Shown here: one piece after another, positions 51,431 through 59,883 of the stretch
Layout of the letters: the number at the start of each line of letters is the position of its first letter
Position numbering within the stretch: the stretch's first letter is position 1
Source: Arthrobacter sp. AFG20
GTDB taxonomy: Bacteria; Actinomycetota; Actinomycetes; Actinomycetales; Micrococcaceae
DNA: 64,000 bases
Direction: 5' to 3'
NCBI RefSeq assembly: GCF_002892795.1
Contig: NZ_PJMC01000004.1
Location: 62,001-126,000, forward strand
The notes under the pieces: model-generated
What the model was told of the DNA's origin: nothing
Databases searched by the model: none
Seen by the model: the letters and a program-made list of their open reading frames with translations, nothing else
Program-made: the position numbers and the translations under genes

Positions 51431-52096
51431 ATGCCCCAAGCCACTGTCCATTTGCTCCGCCACGGCGAGGTCCACAACCCTGAAGGTGTCCTGTATGGCA
51501 GGCTGCCTGAATTCCACCTCTCCGAGCTTGGCCGGCAGATGGCGCAGACGGTCGCCGAGCACTTCCGCGAACGCGTTTCCCAGGGCGCCAACATCGTGTA
51601 CCTGGTGGCGTCGCCACTCACCCGCGCCCAGGAGACCGCCCAGCCCACCTCGGAAGCTCTCGGGCTGGACATCCACACCGACGGCCGCATCATCGAGGCG
51701 GAAAACTACTTCGAAGGGCTGAAGGTCACCAAAGCCGAGCTGCGCAAGCCCAAGCACTGGCCGCACCTGATCAACCCTTTCCGGCCCTCGTGGGGCGAGC
51801 CTTACAAGCTGCAGGCAGCCCGCGTGACCGAGGCCGTCCAGGAAGCGCGCGCCAAGGCCATCGAGCTTGGCGGCGACGGTGCCGAGGCCATCCTGGTCTG
51901 CCACCAGCTTCCGATCTGGGCCACGCGGCTCAGCGCCGAGGGCAAGCCGCTGTGGCACGATCCGCGGAAACGCGAATGCACACTGACCTCCCTCACCTCC
52001 CTGGTTTTCGGCGACGACGGCGCCCTGCTGCGCGTGGAGTACAGCGAACCCGCCGCCGCCCTTCTTCCCGGTGCCTCGAGCACCCCCGGAGCCTAA
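51431..52096 (+). CDS. Histidine phosphatase family protein (phosphoglycerate mutase-like)
   Basis: 221 residues. The phosphohistidine loop is HLLRHGEVHNPEG, the second arginine block ASPLTRAQETAQPTSEALG, and the second catalytic His is in AILVCHQLPIW. Substrate not known; the broad-specificity phosphatase group is likely. It precedes the cytochrome c maturation genes by 3 bp and is probably the first gene of that operon, an arrangement repeated in related actinobacteria. Confidence 0.88.
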   Translation: MPQATVHLLRHGEVHNPEGVLYGRLPEFHLSELGRQMAQTVAEHFRERVSQGANIVYLVASPLTRAQETAQPTSEALGLDIHTDGRIIEAENYFEGLKVTKAELRKPKHWPHLINPFRPSWGEPYKLQAARVTEAVQEARAKAIELGGDGAEAILVCHQLPIWATRLSAEGKPLWHDPRKRECTLTSLTSLVFGDDGALLRVEYSEPAAALLPGASSTPGA

Positions 52097-52099
52097 GTT

Positions 52100-52711
52100 A
52101 TGACTGAAACACCCAAAAGTTCCCGCCGCAGCGTCCTCGCCGCCGGCGGCCTGGCCCTCACCGCGATCACGCTGGGCCTGTCCGCCTGCGCTCAGGAGGA
52201 CGCCCTGGCCAAGCAGGCCAAGGCCGGGGACAACAAGAACTACGTGGCAGGCGACGGCTCGGTGACTGAGTTCGCCGCAGCGGAGCGCAAGTCCGGCATC
52301 CAAATCCAGGGCACCCTGTTCAACGGCACTGCCGTTGCCCCCAAGGATTTCCTGGGGAAGGTCACCGTGCTGAACTTCTGGTTCGCCGGCTGCGCGCCCT
52401 GCCGGGTGGAAGCGCCGTCCCTGGAGGCCCTCCACCAGGAGTTCAAGACCAAGGGCGTCCAGTTTTTCGGCGTGAACCTGCGTGATGAGAAGGCCACAGC
52501 TGACGCCTTCGACAAGACCTTCGGCCTTACCTACCCGAGCTTCGACGACAAGGACGGCAGCGTGCTGCTGGCCGTGTCAGGTCTGGTGCCCCCGGGCGCC
52601 GTCCCCACGACGCTCGTGGTGGACAAGCAGGGCCGGGTGGCGTCGCGTGTGCTGGGGGAGATCGAGAAGGGCACACTCAAAGCCCTCATCCAGTCCGCCG
52701 TGGCAGAGTAA
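52100..52711 (+). CDS. resA: ResA/CcsX-like thioredoxin lipoprotein
   Basis: 203 residues. Twin-Arg start (SSRRSVLAAGG) and lipobox LSAC (Cys 30) indicate export and membrane anchoring. The thioredoxin domain holds the CxxC in WFAGCAPCRVEAP (98-101) and a cis-Pro loop VPTTLVVDKQG. It should keep apocytochrome c haem-binding cysteines reduced, receiving electrons from the CcdA protein encoded next. Confidence 0.92.
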   Translation: MTETPKSSRRSVLAAGGLALTAITLGLSACAQEDALAKQAKAGDNKNYVAGDGSVTEFAAAERKSGIQIQGTLFNGTAVAPKDFLGKVTVLNFWFAGCAPCRVEAPSLEALHQEFKTKGVQFFGVNLRDEKATADAFDKTFGLTYPSFDDKDGSVLLAVSGLVPPGAVPTTLVVDKQGRVASRVLGEIEKGTLKALIQSAVAE

Positions 52712-52717
52712 CCTCCC

Positions 52718-53473
52718 GTGAACAGCCCCTTCGCCGAAGCCATCCTGAACGGTTCGCTGCTGCTCGCCATCCCCGTGGCGCTGCTGGCCGGACTCGTGTC
52801 CTTCCTCTCGCCGTGCGTGCTCCCGCTGGTGCCCGGATACCTGGGCTACGTCACGGGCCTCACGGGCGTGGACCTGCAGAAGCAGAAGGGCGGCCGCATG
52901 CTCGCCGGCATCGGCCTGTTCGTGCTCGGCTTCTCGGTGATCTTCGTGCTGCTCGGCGGCGCGTTCGGACAGCTGGGCTCGCTGATCTCGGGCGGGCAGA
53001 ACGCCTGGGTCACGCAAGTCCTGGGCGTCCTGGTGATCCTCATGGGCGTGGTATTCATGGGCGGATTCTCCTGGTTCCAGCGCGATGCCAAGATCCACGC
53101 GAAACCGCCGGCAGGCCTGTGGGGCGCGCCGCTGCTGGGAATCACGTTCGGCCTCGGCTGGGCGCCCTGCATCGGCCCCACCTACTCTGCCGTCCAGCTC
53201 CTGAGCCTCTCCGGCGGCTCCTCCGCCGCGAAGGGTGCGTTCCTGGCCTTCGTCTATAGCCTTGGGCTGGGCATCCCGTTCCTGCTGATCGCATTGGCGG
53301 TGCGACGCGGCGCGGGAGTGATGTCCTTCTTCCGCAAACACCGGCTGGCCATCCAGCGCACCGGCGGCGGAGTCCTGATTGTCCTGGGCATCCTGATGGC
53401 CACAGGACTGTGGGGAGCCTGGGTCACCGAGTTGCAGTACTGGTTCCAAACCGATGTGAAGTTGCCGATCTGA
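52718..53473 (+). CDS. ccdA: CcdA/DsbD-type thiol-disulfide transporter
   Basis: 251 residues with six membrane helices. The paired cysteines are in LSPCVLPLVPGYLGYVTG and GWAPCIGPTYSAVQ. It moves reducing equivalents from cytosolic thioredoxin to ResA. GTG start 6 bp after resA; the stop overlaps the resB ATG (TGATG). Confidence 0.92.
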   Translation: MNSPFAEAILNGSLLLAIPVALLAGLVSFLSPCVLPLVPGYLGYVTGLTGVDLQKQKGGRMLAGIGLFVLGFSVIFVLLGGAFGQLGSLISGGQNAWVTQVLGVLVILMGVVFMGGFSWFQRDAKIHAKPPAGLWGAPLLGITFGLGWAPCIGPTYSAVQLLSLSGGSSAAKGAFLAFVYSLGLGIPFLLIALAVRRGAGVMSFFRKHRLAIQRTGGGVLIVLGILMATGLWGAWVTELQYWFQTDVKLPI

Positions 53474-55218
53474 TGAGCGAGCGTGTGAAGTCAACCGAGA
53501 AATCCCCGGCCGAGGACGCCCCGCAGCCCGGTCCTGTCCAAAAGGACGCCGCGACCAAGGATGCCGTGAAGGCCGCCAAGGCCGGTGCCGCCCTCCCGTC
53601 CCTGGGCGTCGTGGGCATGTTCCGCTGGGCCTGGACCCAGCTGACCAGCATGCGCACCGCGCTGTTCCTCCTGCTGCTGTTGGCGGTGGCCGCGGTGCCC
53701 GGATCGCTGTTCCCGCAGCGGCCGGCCAACCCCTCCGTGGTCACGCAGTACATCAAGGACCACCCCGACTACGGCAAGCTGCTGGATTCGGTGCAGCTGT
53801 ACGACGTCTACTCCTCGGCCTGGTTCTCGGCCATCTACATCCTGCTGTTTATCTCGCTGATCGGCTGCGTGGTGCCCCGCGCCATCGCCCACTACAAAGC
53901 CATGCGTTCGCAGCCTCCGCGCACCCCGAAGCGGCTCTCCCGCCTGCCCGAGTACGGCACCCTGGTGGTGCCGGCGGACGCCGGGATCCCGGCGTCGGAC
54001 GCCATTGAGGACGCGGCGGCGCTGCTGAAGAAACGCGGGTACCGCGTTGACGTAAGGCACGACGACGGCGCGCGGCCGTCTTTGGGGGCCGAGCGCGGCT
54101 TCCTGAGGGAAGTGGGAAACCTGGTCTTCCATACCTCGCTGATCGGCGTGCTGGTGTCCGTGGCCGTCGGCGGGCTGTTTGGTTACAGCGGCCAGCGGAT
54201 CCTGGTGGAGGGTGACACGTTCGTGAACACCCTGGTGGGCTATGACCAGTTCACGCCCGGCACCAACTTCCAGAGCGGCCAGCTCCAGCCCTACTCGATC
54301 CAGCTGGACAAGTTCCAGGCCACCTTCGACCGTGAGTCGCAGGGCAAGTTCGGCCAGCCCATCGACTTCACGGCGGATGTCACCACCAAGGAAAACCCGG
54401 GGGCGCCGGCCAAGAAGGAAGTCCTCAAGGTCAACGACCCCGTTACCCTTGGCGGCACCAGCATCTACCTGACGGGCAACGGCTACGCCCCGGTGGTCAC
54501 GGTCCGCGACGGCAAGGGCAACGTGGCCATGCAGGGTCCCGTGGTGGCCAAGCTGCAGGGCGAGAACTACTACTCCTCCGTGGTGATTAAGGTGCCCGAC
54601 GCGAAGCCAGACCAGCTGGGCTTCGCCGGCTTCTTCCTGCCGACTGCGTTCGTGACCGAGCAGGGCATCTCCTTCAGCGGCGACCCGGACCTCATCAACC
54701 CGCAGCTGAGCCTGAACTCGTACTACGGCGACCTCGGCCTGGACAAGGGTGCACCGCAGAACGTGTTTGAGCTTGACGTCAAGGGCCTCAAGGAGCTCAA
54801 CAGCCGCAAGGCCGAGGCGGGTGGCATCACGCTCGCGCCGGGCAACACCTACACGCTGCCCGAAGGCAAGGGGTCCATCACGTTCGACGGCGTGAAGAAG
54901 TACGTGGGCGTGGACATCCACCACAACCCCGGCCAGCTGTCCGCGCTGATCTTCGCGCTGCTTGCCGTGGCCGGCCTCATCGTCTCGCTTTACGTGAACC
55001 GCCGCCGCGTCTGGGTCCGCACCGGCACCCACGAGGACGGCCGGACAATGGTGGAGTACGGACTCCTGGCCCGCGGCGAGGACCACCGGCTGGCCGGCGA
55101 GGCCGCAACGCTGCGCAGCCTCCTGGCGGGCAAGTGGAACCTGGACGCCGACAACCCCGAAACAGCACCTTCCAACTCCTCACCAGCCGGCTCGCCTGAG
55201 CCGAAGAAGGACCAGTAA
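53473..55218 (+). CDS. resB: System II cytochrome c maturation protein ResB
   Basis: 581 residues: a cytosolic Lys-rich start, three N-terminal helices (TALFLLLLLAVAAVPGSLFP; WFSAIYILLFISLIGCVVPR; VFHTSLIGVLVSVAVGGLFG), a large extracytoplasmic domain of about 330 residues and a last helix (LSALIFALLAVAGLIVSLYV). It works with CcsB as the haem-handling synthetase. The ATG at 53473 shares a base with the ccdA stop; the earlier frame is ccdA shadow. Its stop in turn overlaps the next ATG. Confidence 0.93.
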   Translation: MSERVKSTEKSPAEDAPQPGPVQKDAATKDAVKAAKAGAALPSLGVVGMFRWAWTQLTSMRTALFLLLLLAVAAVPGSLFPQRPANPSVVTQYIKDHPDYGKLLDSVQLYDVYSSAWFSAIYILLFISLIGCVVPRAIAHYKAMRSQPPRTPKRLSRLPEYGTLVVPADAGIPASDAIEDAAALLKKRGYRVDVRHDDGARPSLGAERGFLREVGNLVFHTSLIGVLVSVAVGGLFGYSGQRILVEGDTFVNTLVGYDQFTPGTNFQSGQLQPYSIQLDKFQATFDRESQGKFGQPIDFTADVTTKENPGAPAKKEVLKVNDPVTLGGTSIYLTGNGYAPVVTVRDGKGNVAMQGPVVAKLQGENYYSSVVIKVPDAKPDQLGFAGFFLPTAFVTEQGISFSGDPDLINPQLSLNSYYGDLGLDKGAPQNVFELDVKGLKELNSRKAEAGGITLAPGNTYTLPEGKGSITFDGVKKYVGVDIHHNPGQLSALIFALLAVAGLIVSLYVNRRRVWVRTGTHEDGRTMVEYGLLARGEDHRLAGEAATLRSLLAGKWNLDADNPETAPSNSSPAGSPEPKKDQ

Positions 55219-56324
55219 TGTTTCCCATCAACGAGACCATGGGCCAGTACAGCGAGCTCTTCATGCTGCTGGCGGCCGGCACCTACACCGTCGCCTTCAT
55301 CGCGTTCGCGTGGGACCTGGCCAGGAGCAGCAAGTCCCTGAAGGCGATTGACCTCAAGGCCGCAGCTGCAGGCGCGTCTGCAGATACTTCCGCCAAGGTT
55401 CCGGTGGCGGCGGGCGCGTCCGCAGGAGCCGCCACGCCGCGGCCCGCGGGCAGCGGTGGGGGCCGGCTGTCCGGACCGGCAGACCGTGCCGAGCGGCCGT
55501 CGTCGTACGCCTCCTCCGCGAACGGTGCCGGCCAGACCGCCGACGACAGCATGCGCTACGGCGAACGCCGGGCCCCCGCACGCGTTGCCGTGGCACTGAC
55601 CGTCCTGGGCGCCGCGATCCACGCCGCAGCCGTGCTGACCCGCGCTGTCGGCGCAGGCCGCGTGCCGTGGGGCAACATGTACGAGTTCCTCACCACCGGC
55701 GCGTTCGTGGCCGCTGCCGTGTTCCTCGTAGTGCTGATCCGCCGCGACCTGCGCTTCCTCGGCACGTTCGTAGTGGGCCTGGTGGTCATCATGCTGGTGG
55801 CCGCGTCCGTGGCGTTCTGGACGCCTGTCGGCCACCTGGTGCCCGCGCTGCAGAGCTACTGGCTGATCATCCACGTCTCGATCGCGGTGCTGTCCTCGGC
55901 GCTGTTCACGCTGACCTTTGCCATGTCCGCGCTGCAGCTGGTCCAGTCGCACCGGCAGAGGACCATCGCGGCCGGTGGTGCGGACAAGCTGGGGTTCATG
56001 CGCCTGGTGCCGTCCGCGCTGAGCCTCGAGAACCTGTCCTACCGCATCAACGCGATCGCCTTCATCGGCTGGACGTTCACCCTCATGTTCGGTGCGATCT
56101 GGGCGGAGAAGGCCTGGGGACGCTTCTGGGGCTGGGACACCAAGGAAGTGTGGACCTTCGTGATCTGGGTGGTCTACGCCGGCTACCTGCACGCCCGCGC
56201 CACCCGCGGCTGGACGGGGACCCGCGCGGCCTGGCTGTCGATCGTGGGCTACCTGTGCGTGGTCTTCAACTTCACCATCGTGAACCAGTTCTTCAACGGC
56301 CTGCACTCGTACTCGGGGCTGTAG
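55218..56324 (+). CDS. ccsB: Cytochrome c biogenesis protein CcsB (CcsA/ResC)
   Basis: 368 residues, about eight membrane helices. The tryptophan-rich haem-handling motif is WGRFWGWDTKEVWTFVIW, with conserved His residues in GHLVPALQSYWLIIHVS and YAGYLHARA. An Ala/Gly-rich loop (about residues 48-110) is inserted after the first helix. Last gene of the cluster, followed by a tandem repeat region. Confidence 0.94.
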   Translation: MFPINETMGQYSELFMLLAAGTYTVAFIAFAWDLARSSKSLKAIDLKAAAAGASADTSAKVPVAAGASAGAATPRPAGSGGGRLSGPADRAERPSSYASSANGAGQTADDSMRYGERRAPARVAVALTVLGAAIHAAAVLTRAVGAGRVPWGNMYEFLTTGAFVAAAVFLVVLIRRDLRFLGTFVVGLVVIMLVAASVAFWTPVGHLVPALQSYWLIIHVSIAVLSSALFTLTFAMSALQLVQSHRQRTIAAGGADKLGFMRLVPSALSLENLSYRINAIAFIGWTFTLMFGAIWAEKAWGRFWGWDTKEVWTFVIWVVYAGYLHARATRGWTGTRAAWLSIVGYLCVVFNFTIVNQFFNGLHSYSGL

Positions 56325-56375
56325 GGGTCTTTAGCTTCCGGTTCGGCGGGGCCTCGCTCTGCAGGGCGTCGCCGT

Positions 56376-56683
56376 CTTGCGGGTGCTCACCGAATTACCG
56401 AAAAGGGCCGCTTGGCTTCGTCGAATTACCGAAAAGGGCCGTACAGCTTTCTGCTGGGCGGCCCTTTTTGGCGAAACGGCGAAGGCGGGGACCGCCGCCG
56501 GGCTTCAAGTGGGCTGCATGCGCCGCCGGCTTGCGGGTGCTCACCGAATTACCGAAAAGGGCCGCTTGGCTTCCTCGATTTACCGAAAAGGGCCGTACAG
56601 CTGGTTGCTGGGCGGCCCTTTTTGGCGAAACGACGAAGGCCTGAGACGCAGTCGGGCTTCAAGTGTGCTGGCGGCGGTGCACC
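56376..56683. repeat. Tandem 154-bp duplication built from palindromic units
   Basis: Two head-to-tail copies (56376-56529, 56530-56683). Each contains TTACCGAAAAGGGCCG twice in direct orientation (56395, 56426; 56549, 56580) and an inverted CGGCCCTTTTTGGCGAA (56459; 56613), forming strong hairpins. The same unit recurs on the far side of the nuclease gene. No other gene lies between 56325 and 56709. Confidence 0.9.
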
Positions 56684-56709
56684 TGTGCGGAGGGGCGAAA
56701 CGGCGAAGG

Positions 56710-57633
56710 TTAGCGGGCGCGCTTCCAGCCACGGCTTGTTAACGCTGCGCGCACCTTGGTGACGGCGCTTGGCTCAATGCCCGGTGCAAACGGATCCAGG
56801 TCCAACTGCGTCAGTACCACCACGAGCCAGCCGAGACTGCGTGCGTTTTCATCGCGGTATATGTCACTTCTCCGCTGGGCCGGGGCGGCGTGGTGGCCGC
56901 CGTCGTACTGGATGGCAATCTTGAAATCTTCATAGGACATGTCGGGGTCCTGGATCCAGCCTCCGGTCCCGTCGAACATGGGAACGTTGATGCCTGGTTC
57001 GGGTAGCCCCGCGGCTGTCAGCAGAAGCCGCAGCTCGGTCTCCTTCGGTGAATCGGTGTTCGCGCGGATGAGGACCCTGGCCTTCATCGCCTTGGGGTAG
57101 CCAGCCCGGCCCTTCTTCCCTTCCAGGAAGGAGTCCAACGCGTCCGGCGTGGAAAGGGGACTCTTGCGGCGCAGGAGGAAGTCGCCGGCAATGACAAGAT
57201 CCTGGAGGGATAGGATGCCGGCCAGGTCGAACCAGGTCCGAAGCGGCGACGTGCACGCAACGTAACGGCCGTCGGAAATTTCGTCTTCCGCGAGCGGAAG
57301 CCTATGGCCGCAGACGCTTTTCCGCCGCACGGCCCTGGCGCCGCCCCGGCTGGTCAGATGGATTGTCTTGTGGTCCTCGAAACGCAGGGGCAACGGGAAA
57401 CCCCAGAGCGCAGCGGCCGAAAGGTGGCTAACGACGGCTCCGGTCGCGAGTGCAAGCCCGCGCGCCCGGATGAGGAGGGTAATCTCCACGGCAGCCGGGG
57501 CACGTACGCCGTGGCAGGGGCTCGCCAAGTCGAGGGCGCGAGTACGCCTGCGGGTAAGCCCGGCATCTGTGGCCTGGCGGATAGTGAACGGCTGTGCCTG
57601 CAGGGCGGGAGGAAGGGGGCGTGGACGCGGCAT
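56710..57633 (-). CDS. AbiEi/DUF559-like protein with a Vsr-type nuclease fold
   Basis: 307 residues. The N-terminal part (FTIRQATDAGLTRRRTRALD, then VVSHLSAAALWGF) resembles the DNA-binding region of AbiEi-like proteins. The C-terminal part resembles DUF559/Vsr-type PD-(D/E)XK nucleases: SPKETELRLLLTAAGLPEPG, IQDPDMSYEDFKIAIQYDGG and LGWLVVVLTQLDL. The usual Glu of the IEYDG motif is Gln, which may weaken catalysis. ATG 57633 has CAGAAT 6 nt upstream; a GTG at 57678 is an alternative. Repeats of one family flank it on both sides. Function unknown. Confidence 0.7.
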   Translation of the reverse strand: MPRPRPLPPALQAQPFTIRQATDAGLTRRRTRALDLASPCHGVRAPAAVEITLLIRARGLALATGAVVSHLSAAALWGFPLPLRFEDHKTIHLTSRGGARAVRRKSVCGHRLPLAEDEISDGRYVACTSPLRTWFDLAGILSLQDLVIAGDFLLRRKSPLSTPDALDSFLEGKKGRAGYPKAMKARVLIRANTDSPKETELRLLLTAAGLPEPGINVPMFDGTGGWIQDPDMSYEDFKIAIQYDGGHHAAPAQRRSDIYRDENARSLGWLVVVLTQLDLDPFAPGIEPSAVTKVRAALTSRGWKRAR

Positions 57634-57728
57634 AGGAGCATTCTGCTGCCCGAAGTGTGCCTCCGTTCCGTTGTCCACAATTTAGGCCCGATGTGGAGGA
57701 ATAGTGGGGGCCGCCTGGGTTCGCCGTT

Positions 57729-57810
57729 TTGCCAAAAAGGGCCGCTTGGCGCCAGTTCGGGGCGGCCACTTTTGGTAAACCGATGCGGCGGGGCGGCCAC
57801 TTTTGGTAAA
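57729..57810. repeat. Further copies of the AAAAGGGCCG palindromic unit
   Basis: TTGCCAAAAAGGGCCG at 57729-57744, and two inverted CGGCCACTTTTGGTAAA units at 57763-57779 and 57794-57810. They are homologous to the units at 56376-56683 and lie about 95 bp beyond the 5' end of the nuclease gene. Confidence 0.85.
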
Positions 57811-57856
57811 TCGACGCGCGTGGAACGGCGCTGTGAAGGGACGCGGCGAAGTGGTG

Positions 57857-58372
57857 CTACTTGGCCTCGGGGTTGCCTTCGGCGTTGGCCTCGCCTGCTG
57901 CCCCCGGCTTGCGCGGACCAGGCTCACCCGCAGCCGGGCCGCCGGCATCCGAACTGCCGCTGGAGGTGCCCGGTGCTGCCCCCGTGCTGCCAGCACCCGT
58001 CGTTCCCGTGCCTGTGCTGCCCGAGCGGTGGGGACCGCCGTCGGCCTGGTTCTTCCGAGCGGCATCATCCCTCAGCTTGCGGAGTCTTTCCGCCTCGGCT
58101 TGGCGGCGGCGCTGCTCGAGGTTCCGCAGGAACTCGGGGTCGTCGTCGGGGGCGGTGGGGTGGTGCTGGTAGACGGGCTGGGCCACAGCCGATGCCCGGG
58201 GGCGGCCGATCAGGAACCACAGCGCCGCGCCGATGAGCGGCAGGAGTGCAACCATGATGATCCAGGTTGTTTTTGAGAACCCGCGCGTGAGACGTCCATC
58301 AGTCCGGATAACGTCCACCAGTCCGTAGACGTAGATGGCGAGAATGGCGACTGCGATGGCGACACGAGGCAT
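57857..58372 (-). CDS. PLDc_N-domain membrane protein with Gly/Ser-rich tail
   Basis: 171 residues. Two membrane helices (IAVAILAIYVYGLVDVI and WIIMVALLPLIGAALWFLIG) frame the conserved FSKTTW segment and end in GRP, the phospholipase D nuclease N-terminal domain pattern; no HKD catalytic motif follows. A charged coiled stretch (FLRNLEQRRRQAEAERLRKL) and a Gly/Ser/Thr/Ala-rich tail complete it. TAGACT on this strand lies 6 nt before the ATG, so it is probably leaderless. Function unknown. Confidence 0.82.
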   Translation of the reverse strand: MPRVAIAVAILAIYVYGLVDVIRTDGRLTRGFSKTTWIIMVALLPLIGAALWFLIGRPRASAVAQPVYQHHPTAPDDDPEFLRNLEQRRRQAEAERLRKLRDDAARKNQADGGPHRSGSTGTGTTGAGSTGAAPGTSSGSSDAGGPAAGEPGPRKPGAAGEANAEGNPEAK

Positions 58373-58563
58373 GCAATCAGTCTAGCCGCCGTGTGCCCCA
58401 GCGGAGATTACAGTATGCCCACAGTAATGCGCCAGTAAAACGCCGAACGGCAGGCCCAGCTGACACCGATCTGCCAGGCGCGCGCAAACGGCCGGAGCAA
58501 CGGGGAACAGAGCGTCTATGCCACCGGCAGGATACGTTCAGGCAGGACGGCTAAACTTGGATC

Positions 58564-58887
58564 GTGGCTTTTCTGAAATACACCCTGATCCGGTTCGCAA
58601 TCTTCCTGCCCCTGTTTGTGCTGTTCGTCTTCCTGCAGCTGGGGTGGTTTCTGGCCGTCATCTGTGCGGGGCTGATTTCCTTCGCCATCAGCTACCTCTT
58701 CTTCCAGAAGCAGCGGGATGCGGCCACGGCGTCCCTGCATGCCCGATTCTCCGGCCGTGCCAAGCCCATCCGCACGGCCGGTGAGCTGGACGATGCCCAG
58801 GCCGAGGACCGCCTGGTGGACACCCACCCGGACGTCACCATCCGCAACGACGCAAAGAACCGCGAACCCCGCGGCGAGGGTGCCTAG
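58564..58887 (+). CDS. DUF4229 membrane protein
   Basis: 107 residues with two N-terminal membrane helices (LIRFAIFLPLFVLFVFLQ and LAVICAGLISFAISYLFF) followed by a charged cytosolic tail (QRDAATASLHARF). This is the DUF4229 pattern of actinobacteria; the gene often lies beside menA, as here. TAAACT at 58552-58557 lies 6 nt before the GTG start (leaderless). Function unknown. Confidence 0.82.
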   Translation: MAFLKYTLIRFAIFLPLFVLFVFLQLGWFLAVICAGLISFAISYLFFQKQRDAATASLHARFSGRAKPIRTAGELDDAQAEDRLVDTHPDVTIRNDAKNREPRGEGA

Positions 58888-58908
58888 CCTGCAGCGAGGC
58901 GCCTGGGC

Positions 58909-59790
58909 TTACAGCCCGCTGCTCAGCACGAGTCCCAGTGAGAACAGCACCGCGTAGCCCAGGTTGATGAGGCCCGTCTGCTTCAGGACCGGGATGAGGC
59001 TCTTGCGCTTTCGCCCGTTGATCATGAGCCAGGCCGGCATCAGGCAGGCCGGGATCAGGAGCAGCACAATCAGCATCCACGGCCGCGTGGGCGCCAGGAT
59101 CACCACCAGCAGGATGGCCACGGCCAGCATCAGCACGTAGCTTTCGCGGGCGTGCTTGTCGCCCAGCCGCACCGCCAGGGTTTTCTTCCCCGCCTCGATG
59201 TCCGAGGGGATGTCCCGGACGTTATTGGCCATGAGCAGGGCGCACGCGATGAGTCCGGTGCCGATGGCGCCAATCACGGCAGGCAGGCCGATCTGCCCGG
59301 CCTGGGTGTACGTGGTGCCGAGGGTGGCCACGAGGCCAAAGAACACGAACACGAAGACGTCACCCAGGCCCATGTAGCCGTACGGGTTCTTTCCGCCCGT
59401 GTAGCCCCAGGCCGCCATCACGCAGCCCACGCCCACCAGCAGCAGCCACCACGTCTGGGTGATGATGACCAGCACCAGCCCCACGAGCATCGCCAGGCCG
59501 AACGCGCCGAACGCGGCATACTTCACGTGCTCGGGGCGGGCGGCACCGGAACCGACCAGACGCAGCGGTCCCACCCGGTTCTCGTCCGTCCCGCGGATTC
59601 CGTCCGAGTAATCGTTGGCGTAGTTGACGCCAATCTGCAGCAGCAGCGCCACGAGGGCCGCCAGAACCGCATTGAGCGGGCGGAAGGAAGCCATCTCGTA
59701 GGCCGCCGCCGAGCCGATCAGGATGGGGGCGATCGCGGCCGGCAGCGTGCGGAGCCGGGCGCCTTGGATCCATTGTGCGGCTGTTGCCAC
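58909..59790 (-). CDS. menA: 1,4-dihydroxy-2-naphthoate polyprenyltransferase
   Basis: 293 residues, UbiA superfamily with about nine helices. It attaches the prenyl chain in menaquinone synthesis. Substrate-binding Asp-rich motifs are VNYANDYSDGIRGTDENR and ANNVRDIPSDIEAGKKTL. A GTG at 59790 with GAGGT 8 nt upstream fits the family start; an ATG-containing extension to 59835 is less likely. It is followed 21 bp later by the converging DUF4229 gene. Confidence 0.95.
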   Translation of the reverse strand: MATAAQWIQGARLRTLPAAIAPILIGSAAAYEMASFRPLNAVLAALVALLLQIGVNYANDYSDGIRGTDENRVGPLRLVGSGAARPEHVKYAAFGAFGLAMLVGLVLVIITQTWWLLLVGVGCVMAAWGYTGGKNPYGYMGLGDVFVFVFFGLVATLGTTYTQAGQIGLPAVIGAIGTGLIACALLMANNVRDIPSDIEAGKKTLAVRLGDKHARESYVLMLAVAILLVVILAPTRPWMLIVLLLIPACLMPAWLMINGRKRKSLIPVLKQTGLINLGYAVLFSLGLVLSSGL

Positions 59791-59883
59791 GGTAAGTACC
59801 TCGCGTTGGGTCGGTGATGCGTTCAAAAAATGCATGGGCGTGCGCTGGGCACGCGGAAGCCGCAGCGGCGCGGCAGGACTAAT

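Noticed and set aside
53491..55086. A 531-codon minus-strand frame opposite resB
   Set aside because: Shadow frame; ResB on the plus strand is complete and fits its operon.
56376..56683. CRISPR array or insertion-sequence ends
   Set aside because: Only two 154-bp tandem copies with inner palindromes; no spacers, no transposase and no target-site duplication seen.
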